DNA of 64,000 nt from assembly GCF_039595395.1 (NCBI RefSeq), contig NZ_JBCNLP010000006.1, positions 501,001 to 565,000 on the forward strand. Direction: 5' to 3'. The DNA comes from Novosphingobium sp. GTDB taxonomy: Bacteria; Pseudomonadota; Alphaproteobacteria; Sphingomonadales; Sphingomonadaceae. Below the pieces are notes generated by a model. That model had not been told where the DNA came from, did no database searches, and worked only from the letters and a program-made list of their open reading frames with translations. The translations under genes were made by a program, and so were the position numbers. Below are positions 27,456 through 35,297 of this stretch, one piece after another (position 1 is the stretch's first letter; the number at the start of each line of letters is the position of its first letter).

Positions 27456-27756
27456 GTCATCTTGCTCCTTCTTTGCATCTTGCCGCCGGGAGAGGCGGTG
27501 GCGCCATCGGCGTCTTGCTGGCGCCAGAAACCAGACATTATTGAAAATAATAAGCTATGGAATTTTCCACTCTCTCTCAACCCGGCGTGAAAGATGAAGC
27601 ATGTCGCACGCGCATAACGTGCCCGGGTGGACTGTAAAAGTGAGGTTTGCCTCCATCGTATAAGCGCGCCCAGCTTCGGAGCTTCCAAGCGCTATCGAAA
27701 GCCCGGTATTCGGGTGTGGCCGCCTAGCGCACCCCGTAAGCAGAAAACCGGCGTCA
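27456..27756. other. Intergenic region with no visible feature
   Basis: About 300 bp between the small secreted protein and RR4. I see no supported gene, box or hairpin with a T tract. Confidence 0.4.
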
Positions 27757-28445
27757 TCAGATTTCGCTAATGCCCTGGCGGATCGCCTCGATTACGGCAT
27801 GGGTCCTGTCGGCCACACGCAGCTTGCCGAACATGCCCTTGAGATGGGTTTTGACCGTCTCTTCGGAAATACCGAGCTGGAGGCCGATCGCACGGTTCGA
27901 AAGGCCGAGTGCGATGAGCTTGAGGACGTCGATTTCTCGATTGCTCACGAGGCTGTCGGCTGGCGGAATGGCCAGCCTGGCGGCGATATCGGCATCCAGA
28001 TGAAGCTCTCCGCCATGCACGGAACGGATCGCCTCGATCAGTTCCTTGCGGAGGCTGCTCTTGACCAGATATCCGGAGGCACCCGCCTTGAGCGCGCGGG
28101 CTGCCTGTGCGTCACTCGCATATGTCGAGAGGACCAGGATGATCGCCTGAGGGCCTCGGCTCGGATCGTTGCGATGGCCTGGGTGCCGTTGACCCCCGGC
28201 ATCTGGATGTCCATGAGCGTGACATCCGGGCACAAGGAGCGAAACAGGTCGATCGCTTCCCCGCCGTCGCCGGCTTCTCCTACCACCGTCATATCCGGCT
28301 GGCTTTCAAGCAGCGAGGTGATGCCTTCGCGGACGATCGGATGATCATCGACCACCAGGACGCGAATGGCGGTGTTCCCGCTCACCGGCCTATGCCCGCC
28401 ATGGCCCACATTCCCTGTCTGTCCCCGGTCTCTCGCATCGGTCAT
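27757..28445 (-). pseudogene. NarL-family response regulator (RR4), frameshifted between receiver and HTH
   Basis: This gene is collinear with RR3 at 21435. The first frame gives VVDDHPIVREGITSLLESQP, phospho-Asp79 in TLMDIQMPG and NGTQAIATIRAEA. The match then continues in another frame from PQAIILVLSTYA through KAGASGYLVKSSLRKELIEA to a complete LuxR HTH ending RQGISEI. RR3 reads IRAEDPLARILVLTTYA at this point, so one base is missing around 28150-28156. As given, the product would be a receiver fragment without DNA-binding domain. It may be a real loss or an assembly indel. Box J lies upstream. Confidence 0.85.
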
Positions 28446-28561
28446 CCGCCGAAAGGTGGCAGGGCGATCTGGCAGGCAGGATCTTCATCACATGCTCTCT
28501 GTATATCTTGGCCGGAGCCTACCGGCATCCTTCCATGTGCAGGAAGCGACGATGGCGCCAG

Positions 28562-28577
28562 TCATACAAGCGCATGA
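28562..28577. promoter_or_regulatory. Regulon box J (TCATAC-AAGC-GCATGA)
   Basis: It lies between the divergent RR4 (start 28445) and epoxide-hydrolase-like gene (start 28698), about 125 bp from each. It sits in the 25-bp stretch that is almost identical to that at box H. No convincing -10 is seen at +16 on the plus strand. Confidence 0.6.
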
Positions 28578-28697
28578 TTGTCCTGCCTCTTCGTCTGAGA
28601 GGGAGACCTTCAGGTGTGGGCTGCGGATTTCCAGGAAAAGCGCAGATTGGCGGCAACCCGGTCTTCTTCGGAAGCTGACTGCTCAAGAGGTCTCGCT

Positions 28698-29687
28698 ATG
28701 AAAACCCTTCGATCCATGGTTGCCCGGATGGCTCTGCTGGCTGGCCTGATTTCGCCTTCGCTTCACGCGCAGGCTGCTCCTGCTGCAGTGGACCTTTCCG
28801 ATGCGGCGCTGGCCGGTCGGCTGGAAGGCTTTTCCAGCGAGACGGTCGAGGCCAACGGTATCCGTCTGCATTATGTCGTGGGGGGCAAGGGTCCCTTGGT
28901 GGTCCTGCTGCCCGGCTGGCCCGAGACCTGGTGGGAGTGGCATCGGATCATGCCCCAACTGGCCCGCACGCATCGGGTGGTGGCGGTCGATCTGCGCGGC
29001 ATGGGAGGTTCGCAGAAGCCTGCCGATGGCTATGACAAGAAGACCATGGCTGCGGACATCGCCGCGCTGATCCGCCATCTGGGCGGTGGCAAGGCCGACG
29101 TGGTTGGCCACGACATCGGTTCGATGGTGGCCTATTCGCTCGCCGCGACCTCGCCCGATCTGGTGAGGCGTCTGGTGCTGGTCGATGTGGCCCCGCCAGA
29201 CAAGAGTCTCGCCACCTGGCCGATGCTGCCCGGCGTCGGCACTTTCGGCGACAAGGTGGGCGATGGTTCGCATGCCTATGTCTGGTGGTTCGCCTTCCAT
29301 CAGGTGAAGGGCCTGCCGGAGCAACTGATGGCCGACGGACGCATCCGCATGGAGCAGGACTGGTTCTTCCACTATCTGACCCGCGACGAGACGACGATCG
29401 ACGCCCTCGACCGGGCCGTCTATCAGGCCGCTTACACGAGCCCCGAGGCGATCCGCGCCGGCGATGCCTGGTATCAGGCCTTTCCACAGGACATCGCCGA
29501 TGATGAGAGCTATCCCACGCTGAAGATGCCTGTGCTGGCGGTCGGAGGCCCCGGCTACGCCTGGCTGCAGGGCGTGCTCTCTTCGAAGGCTTCCGACTTC
29601 AGGATGGTGAGAGCCGAGACGGGCCATTTCATTCCCGAGGAAGACCCAGCCTTTCTCACCGCCCAGTTGCAGGCGTTCCTGAAATGA
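28698..29687 (+). CDS. Secreted alpha/beta hydrolase of epoxide-hydrolase type (EH3)
   Basis: This 329-residue protein has an N-terminal signal (MARMALLAGLISPSLHAQA). Its alpha/beta hydrolase fold has Asp139 as nucleophile in VVGHDIGSMVA, a cap region with VWWFAFHQVKGLPEQL, and the base His in ETGHFIPEEDP. The Asp nucleophile places it with epoxide hydrolases and haloalkane/haloacid-type hydrolases rather than esterases. The usual HGWPE oxyanion motif reads LPGWPETWWEW, with Pro in place of His. AGAGG about 8 nt before the ATG supports the start. It is not of the EHN type seen twice upstream. Confidence 0.87.
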   Translation: MKTLRSMVARMALLAGLISPSLHAQAAPAAVDLSDAALAGRLEGFSSETVEANGIRLHYVVGGKGPLVVLLPGWPETWWEWHRIMPQLARTHRVVAVDLRGMGGSQKPADGYDKKTMAADIAALIRHLGGGKADVVGHDIGSMVAYSLAATSPDLVRRLVLVDVAPPDKSLATWPMLPGVGTFGDKVGDGSHAYVWWFAFHQVKGLPEQLMADGRIRMEQDWFFHYLTRDETTIDALDRAVYQAAYTSPEAIRAGDAWYQAFPQDIADDESYPTLKMPVLAVGGPGYAWLQGVLSSKASDFRMVRAETGHFIPEEDPAFLTAQLQAFLK

Positions 29688-29775
29688 CGAGAGGGCAGGG
29701 GACTCGGCTCGCCACCGTTCTCGCCTGCCGCAGAGGTCGGTATATCCGCCACTGTACCGTGCGGGGAAAGCTTCG

Positions 29776-29946
29776 GTGATCGGAGGCTATCTCGCGAAAG
29801 CTGTTCAGGGTGTGCCTACGCCGGCGTTGCTCCTGTTGGGCACAGCGGCGCTCTTTCTGATCCTGTCGCAGTTCTTCAATCCCAGGGTGCAGATGGTGGC
29901 GGGGGTCTTCATGCTCTTCGCGGTCGCGACGATCGTCTCATTCTAG
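29776..29946 (+). CDS. Possible small two-helix membrane protein
   Basis: A 56-residue open frame starting with GTG. It contains two hydrophobic stretches (TPALLLLGTAALFLILSQFF and MVAGVFMLFAVATIVSF) separated by NPRVQ. The composition fits a small inner-membrane protein, but the ribosome site (GGGGAAAG) is weak and I know no family. It lies 88 bp after EH3 on the same strand. Confidence 0.4.
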   Translation: MIGGYLAKAVQGVPTPALLLLGTAALFLILSQFFNPRVQMVAGVFMLFAVATIVSF

Positions 29947-30130
29947 GCCAGAACGACGTCGTGGCCGTCCCAACGATTCGGCAGCGCGAAATGTCATATC
30001 TACGAGAGGGCGGGCGGCCGAAAAATCTCGGCTTTTCCGCACCTGGTTTCAGCCCCTGATGCTCATGACAGACTGAAATCAGGGCATGTGTATCCGGGCC
30101 GGTTCGTGTTCGCCCGGATGCATATCGGTT

Positions 30131-30194
30131 TGAAAGAAAGGCCTGAGAGGGCCATCATCCGCCCCCGGCCGCCAGCCCGCCAGCGACCGGGGGC
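30131..30194 (-). terminator. Tandem hairpin terminator after the malate dehydrogenase gene
   Basis: On the minus strand a GCCCCCGG/CCGGGGGC stem (30161-30168 with 30187-30194) is followed by a second short GGCC stem and the T-rich CTTTCTTTCA. It begins 7 bp after the stop at 30201. The wider gap 29947-30130 has no supported gene. Confidence 0.65.
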
Positions 30195-30200
30195 GTCGTC

Positions 30201-31187
30201 CTACTCGGCCAGGATGCGCATCACGGCATCGCGTTCCTCGACCAGTTCGGTCACGCTGCGCTGGATCATCACATTCTGGAAGTCATCGAGTTCGAGGCCC
30301 TCGACGCGTTCGATCGATCCGGGGCTGCAGATCGCTGGGACACCGCAGATCAGCCCCTCGGGAATGCCGTATCCACCGGTGGAAGATACCCCCATCGATA
30401 CCCATTGGCCATTCGATCCAAGCAGCCAGTCGCGCATGTGATCGAGTGCGGCGTTGGCGGCCGAGGCTGCGGAGGAGGCACCCCGCGCCTCGATGATCGC
30501 CGAGCCGCGCTGCGCCACGCGCGGGATCAGCGTCTCCATGTACCAGCCCGTGTCGCCGATTTTCGCCGGGAGCGGTTCGTCGCCGGCGGTCGCATAGGTC
30601 CAGTCGGCAAACATCGTTGGGGAATGATTGCCCCATACCGCCAACTTCTGGATCTCGCCCACGCCGACCCCTGCCTTCGCGGCCAACTGCCCGGCGGCGC
30701 GGTTATGATCGAGCCGGATCATCGAGCCGATGTTGTCGCGATCGAAGCCTGGGGCGTGTTCGGCCAGAATCCATGCATTGGTGTTGGCCGGATTGCCGAC
30801 CACCAGAACCTTGGCCTCGCGCTTGGCGACACGGTCGAGCGCGGCGCCCTGAGTGCGGAAGATCGCCGCGTTGGCAGCCAGCAGATCACGGCGCTCCATG
30901 CCCTTGGAGCGCGGCCGCGAACCGACCAGCAGGGCGGCATCGATGTCTCCAAAGGCGGTATCGGGATCGGCCGTGACGGTCACGCCGTGCAGAAGCGGGA
31001 ACGCGCAGTCCTCCAATTCCATCACCACGCCATGGACGGCAGGCAGAGCCGGTTCGATATCGAGAAGGTTCAGCACGACCGGCTGATCGGCACCCAGAAG
31101 ATCGCCACGGGCGATGCGGAAGAGGAGCGCATAGCAGATCTGGCCGGCTGCGCCGCTGACCGCGATAGTTACGGGGGGCTTGGACAT
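30201..31187 (-). CDS. mdh: NAD-dependent malate dehydrogenase (cytosolic-type family)
   Basis: This 328-residue enzyme has the cofactor motif VSGAAGQICYALLFRIA and VGSRPRSKGMERRDLL with substrate-binding arginines. It also has VVGNPANTNAWI and the active-site His in KLAVWGNHSPTMF, all features of the MDH type found in eukaryotic cytosol and many bacteria. It converts malate and oxaloacetate. Many alphaproteobacteria rely on the LDH-like MDH type beside the succinyl-CoA synthetase genes, so this may be a second, specialised copy. It stands alone between the M13 peptidase and its own terminator. Confidence 0.9.
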   Translation of the reverse strand: MSKPPVTIAVSGAAGQICYALLFRIARGDLLGADQPVVLNLLDIEPALPAVHGVVMELEDCAFPLLHGVTVTADPDTAFGDIDAALLVGSRPRSKGMERRDLLAANAAIFRTQGAALDRVAKREAKVLVVGNPANTNAWILAEHAPGFDRDNIGSMIRLDHNRAAGQLAAKAGVGVGEIQKLAVWGNHSPTMFADWTYATAGDEPLPAKIGDTGWYMETLIPRVAQRGSAIIEARGASSAASAANAALDHMRDWLLGSNGQWVSMGVSSTGGYGIPEGLICGVPAICSPGSIERVEGLELDDFQNVMIQRSVTELVEERDAVMRILAE

Positions 31188-31344
31188 GGAATTTTACTCC
31201 GATTTCTGAGAGTCAGGAAGGATCAGGCCTTGGGACATGGACCTGGCGGCGAGAGATGGTCGGCCTGTAGGGTGCGGTGGATACGGTTATCTTGCCGGAC
31301 CCGGGGAAGGGCCAGCCGAGGGCAAGAAGACAGGCAAGCGCTCC

Positions 31345-33360
31345 TCACCAGAGATGCACTCTGTCTTGAGGTCGCAGATAGAGCCGGTCTCCGGGCTGCA
31401 CGCCGAAGGCGGCATACCAGCCGTCCACATTGCGCAGAATGCCGTTGACCCGATAGGCCCAGGGACTGTGGACATTCGACATGAGCCGCTTGCGCAGCGC
31501 GTCGTCACGGTCCTTGCCCTGCCAGCTCTGCGCGTAAGAAAGGAAGAAGCGCTGATCGCCGGTATAGCCGTCCACGAGCGGTGCTGCGCCGTGGCGGGCG
31601 AGATAGCGGTGATAGGCGGCATAGGCTGCCTCCACGCCCGTCAGGTCGCCCAGATTTTCGCCCAGCGTCAGCTTGCCGTTGATATGCTGGCCGGGCAGGG
31701 GCTCGTAGGCGCCGAACTGCGTGACCAGAGCATCGGTCATGGCGTTGTAGTGCCGCTCCGTCTCGGGCGTCCACCAGTCGCGCAGGGCGCCTTTCGCATC
31801 GTAGTGGCGCCCCTGATCGTCGAAGCCATGGCCGATCTCATGCCCGATAATGGCTCCAGCCGCGCCGTAATTCACCGCAGGATCGGCAGCCGCGTCGAAG
31901 AAGGGCGGCTGCAGAATGGCTGCCGCGAAAGTCACCTGATTGCGATTGGGGTCGTTGTAGGCATTGACGATCTGGGGAAACAGGAACCATGCGCCACGGT
32001 CCTGCCGCTTGCCAAGCTGAGCCAGCTTGCGCCGCCAGGCGAAATCCTGGGAGGCGGTGATGTTGGCCAGCAGGTCGGTGCGGCTCACTGGCAGGCTGGT
32101 GTAGTCGATGTAGTGCTCCGGATGGCCGACGCGCACCTGCATCGCGGCGAGTTTCTCCAGCGCGGCCTTGCGCGTGGCCTCGTCCATCCAGCCCGCACGG
32201 GAAATCTGGTCGGCATACGCCGCCTTCAGATCCTCGACCATCTCCTCCACCTGCCGCCCCGTTTCGGCGGACCAGTGTCGCTCGACATACAGTTGGCCGA
32301 CCTCGTCCCCCAGATGGCTGTTGAGCAGACGGATGCCCTGAGTGGCTCGGTCGCTCTGGCGTGACAACCCGCCCATCGTGCGACCGTAGAAGTCGAAATG
32401 CGCGTCGCTGAAGGCGCGTGGCAGGTATTCCGCATGATCGCTCAGGAAGCGGAACAGCAGATAGTCCTTCCAGCCGGCCAGCGGCACATCGGCCACCAGC
32501 CGCGAAGCCTCTCGGATCGCGCTGGGCTCGGTGACGATCACTTCAGGCACCGGGCCGATCCCCGCGCTGCGCAGCACGCCCTCCCAGCCGATCTCCGGCG
32601 CAAGGGCGTGAAGCGCGGCGGGCGTCATGGGATTGTAGGAGGCGGCATCGTCGCGCTCCTGCTCGGCCGACCACTGCCCTTGCGCGATGCGTGTTTCCAG
32701 CGTCAGGACGGCAACAGCGCGATGCTGCGCATCTTTCAGGCCCGCTGCCGTCAGGATATGAGCGATATAGGACAGGTAGGTGGCGCGAAGCTGGCGGCTA
32801 TGGGCGTCGTCCTGCAGGTAGTCGTCGCGTGAGGGCATGCCCAGAGAGGCCTGCCCCAGAAAGACCGCCGGGCGCGTAGGATCCTTCAAGTCGTCAAGCA
32901 CGTCCAGGGCAAACGGGCCCGCGAAGGAGGGACGCGCCATCAGCGCTACCAGCTCCGCCTTGTTCCGGATACGCCCGATGCGCTCCAACCAGGGGCGGGC
33001 AGGGGCCAGCCCGCGCTGTTCCACTCCCGCCTCGTCCATCCAGGCCTGATAGAAATCCGCAATCTGCTGTTGCTGGGCCGTGGAAGGATTGCGTACAGCA
33101 TCCTCGACGATCTCGCGGATCTGGCTGCGAGCCCGCCGGGCCAGAGCATCGTGATAGCCTGCGGTCTCGCTGTCGGGTGCGATCTGCGTGGCTTTCAGCC
33201 AGTGGCCCTCGACATGGGCGAAGAAATCGTCACCGGGGCGGATGGTCTTGTCCATATCGGCCAGTGCAACGCCCCACGAGCCATAGGTTGGCTGCGCCAT
33301 GGCCGTATTTGTGGCGCCTGCCATCAACGCCAGGGCCAACCCTGCCCGCAAGACCCGCAT
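31345..33360 (-). CDS. M13 family metallopeptidase (neprilysin / PepO-like), secreted
   Basis: This 671-residue protein has a signal peptide (MRVLRAGLALALMAGATNTA, cleavage near AMA-QP). The N-terminal M13 domain includes RPGDDFFAHVEGHWL, and the catalytic domain has HEIGH in IIGHEIGHGFDDQG around residue 505 with GENLGDLTG supplying the third zinc ligand. Length is typical for the family. The usual C-terminal CxxW is absent: it ends QDRVHLW. Box K lies about 85 bp upstream. It should cleave small peptides in the periplasm. Confidence 0.92.
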   Translation of the reverse strand: MRVLRAGLALALMAGATNTAMAQPTYGSWGVALADMDKTIRPGDDFFAHVEGHWLKATQIAPDSETAGYHDALARRARSQIREIVEDAVRNPSTAQQQQIADFYQAWMDEAGVEQRGLAPARPWLERIGRIRNKAELVALMARPSFAGPFALDVLDDLKDPTRPAVFLGQASLGMPSRDDYLQDDAHSRQLRATYLSYIAHILTAAGLKDAQHRAVAVLTLETRIAQGQWSAEQERDDAASYNPMTPAALHALAPEIGWEGVLRSAGIGPVPEVIVTEPSAIREASRLVADVPLAGWKDYLLFRFLSDHAEYLPRAFSDAHFDFYGRTMGGLSRQSDRATQGIRLLNSHLGDEVGQLYVERHWSAETGRQVEEMVEDLKAAYADQISRAGWMDEATRKAALEKLAAMQVRVGHPEHYIDYTSLPVSRTDLLANITASQDFAWRRKLAQLGKRQDRGAWFLFPQIVNAYNDPNRNQVTFAAAILQPPFFDAAADPAVNYGAAGAIIGHEIGHGFDDQGRHYDAKGALRDWWTPETERHYNAMTDALVTQFGAYEPLPGQHINGKLTLGENLGDLTGVEAAYAAYHRYLARHGAAPLVDGYTGDQRFFLSYAQSWQGKDRDDALRKRLMSNVHSPWAYRVNGILRNVDGWYAAFGVQPGDRLYLRPQDRVHLW

Positions 33361-33916
33361 CCCAAGTCCAATCCTGCTGTCTCTCAGGCCGAGAGATTTG
33401 AATGATGTCTTGCGCCTAGGGCATCTTCATTCAGGCCGACATTATACGCGGGAATGATTGGACGACTGTTCGTCCCAATGCTCCGCGTAGGTCTGGCCGG
33501 ATTAATGTAGGGCGGCTCATGGCGGTCCCGTCTAAGGCCCTGTATGTCGGCTTTTCAGCGAACCAAGCTACCCTCTGAGGACAAGCCGATGGCGCTTCCT
33601 CCAACCACGAAACACGGGCGACTCAACGATGGCTTCACCACGCCGGGTTTGCCAGCTGAATTTTGCACTATCCAATGCCTCGGATTTTGCGCTGACCCGG
33701 TCTAGCGCCATCCGAGCCAGATCACGATAGCTTCCGGTTTCACCGTGCGCTGCCTGGCAATGTCGCGTGCTTCGGTTAGCACGGTGCCACCATCCAGCGG
33801 CGATTGCCTCCGGGTCGCCCGTATCGTGACATGAGTATGGGGCGCGGTTGCATGGCGTGTCAGCCGCATCAGATCGATCATAACGCCCGATGAGCGCCGC
33901 GCATGGCTTACTCCGC
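33361..33916. other. Intergenic region, possible gene remnant
   Basis: 556 bp. Apart from box K near its left end there is a 59-residue open frame on the minus strand (33702-33881, starting MIDLMRLTRHAT and ending IVIWLGWR). It has no recognisable domain or ribosome site and could be a decayed gene. The stretch near 33540 (ATGTCGGCTTTTCAGCG) resembles the short dispersed repeats found elsewhere in the window. Confidence 0.35.
33442..33457 (-). promoter_or_regulatory. Regulon box K (TTATAC-GCGG-GAATGA)
   Basis: It has one mismatch in each half-site. It is located about 85 bp before the M13 peptidase start and is the last copy seen; nothing similar was found to the right of it. Confidence 0.5.
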
Positions 33917-35296
33917 CTAACCAGATGGCGCCTGTTCGCCTCGGCAGGAACCTACCGCCGCGCCGCAGGGCCGCAGCATGGGGGAAGGCTGATAGGCAAC
34001 GAAACGCGCCTTGCCGATCGGCGCCGCCGCCCGGTTGAGCCCGGGGGCCGAGACCTCTGCCTCATCCCATCGCCCGCTGGCGATGCGCCGGCTCAGCGCC
34101 TCGATTCCGGCGACGGTCTCGGCGGCGGTGAAGCTGCAATGGCCGGGGGCCTGCACGTAGGCTTGTCGAAGCATCGGCGAGGCCCCGGCGCGGCGCACCA
34201 GATCGGCATAGGCGCGTTCATAGGTGACCATGGTGGCGCCGTCGCCGGTGGTGTGCAGAGTCAAAACCGGGCGTTGCAGCCTGCCGCCCGGCACGAAATT
34301 GGCACGCATATAGGCCACCGCTTGCGGGTCGGCGGCAATGCGCGGCGCCTTGGCCAGCGCGGCCAGATCCCCGGCCAGCGACAGCCCCGCGCGGGCGTAA
34401 AACTGCTCGACCAGCGCGCGCTTGCCTGAGGCGGCCAGCTGCGCGGCATAATCCACGCCGGTGTTCCATGAGGCATTGCCGCCCGCGCGCCGTTCCTGAT
34501 CCCAGCGCGGGAAGAATACGCCCATGGCGAACCAGCGGGCATAGGCTTGCACACGGCCCTCCAGATCGGGGGAAGCGGCGGGTGGCGCCTTGTCATCGGG
34601 CTGGTCGGGCAATTGCGCCAGTGTGGCGGCCAACGCCAGCCGCGCCTGCCCTTGCGGGGCGGCCATGGCCTTGGCGAGCAGCGCATCGACGGCCGGGCCT
34701 TCCTCACGGATCGGCGGTTGAGGCGCGCCAGCCTGCCAGATGCCGGTGATGCGCAGGGGCGCGGCGGGATCGACCAGCGTCTTGAGCGCCCATGCGCCAT
34801 CCAGCGCCTGATTTTCCATCGCCACCACGCCCGAGAGCGAGGCGCACATCGGCATGGCGCCATCGATGCGCTCTGGATGGCGCTCGACCAGCGCGGCGGT
34901 GATGAGGCCGCCCATGGATTCGCCATAGGCGATCACCCGGCGCGGCTTGCCGAAACTTTCCTCGAAACGATCGAGCGCGGCGATCTGGTCGGGCACGGCC
35001 TGTTCCACCGCCCAGCCCGTCTGGCTGTAGGAACTGCCGAGCAGCGCGTAGCCGCGCGCCAGCAATTGCTCGGCGCCTTCATGCGGCCGGTTGCGGGGCG
35101 GGTTCCCGGGGGCAGCGCTGAAACCATGGCTGAACAGCAGCACCGTGCCGTTCCACTTGGCGGGCATATCGATGGCCCAGCCATTGCCATTGGCCATGCG
35201 GCCTTCGCGGTGAGTGGCGGCCGTCTGGAGCGTGGTCTGTGCCGAGGCCGCACCAGCGGCGAGTAAGGCGAGAAGGGTGGCAAAACGTCTGGCCAT
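33917..35296 (-). CDS. Secreted alpha/beta hydrolase (serine esterase)
   Basis: This 459-residue protein has a signal peptide (MARRFATLLALLAAGAASAQ). The hydrolase core has LLFSHGFSAAPGNPP as oxyanion region, nucleophile Ser127 in AYGESMGGLI, and a probable base His in VQAPGHCSFTAAE. A long insertion between about 150 and 330 forms a lid. It is distantly like polyhydroxyalkanoate- or cinnamoyl-ester hydrolases; I cannot name the substrate. It is the last gene of the seven-gene P450 operon, starting one base after the MmgE/PrpD stop. Confidence 0.82.
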   Translation of the reverse strand: MARRFATLLALLAAGAASAQTTLQTAATHREGRMANGNGWAIDMPAKWNGTVLLFSHGFSAAPGNPPRNRPHEGAEQLLARGYALLGSSYSQTGWAVEQAVPDQIAALDRFEESFGKPRRVIAYGESMGGLITAALVERHPERIDGAMPMCASLSGVVAMENQALDGAWALKTLVDPAAPLRITGIWQAGAPQPPIREEGPAVDALLAKAMAAPQGQARLALAATLAQLPDQPDDKAPPAASPDLEGRVQAYARWFAMGVFFPRWDQERRAGGNASWNTGVDYAAQLAASGKRALVEQFYARAGLSLAGDLAALAKAPRIAADPQAVAYMRANFVPGGRLQRPVLTLHTTGDGATMVTYERAYADLVRRAGASPMLRQAYVQAPGHCSFTAAETVAGIEALSRRIASGRWDEAEVSAPGLNRAAAPIGKARFVAYQPSPMLRPCGAAVGSCRGEQAPSG

Positions 35297-35297
35297 G

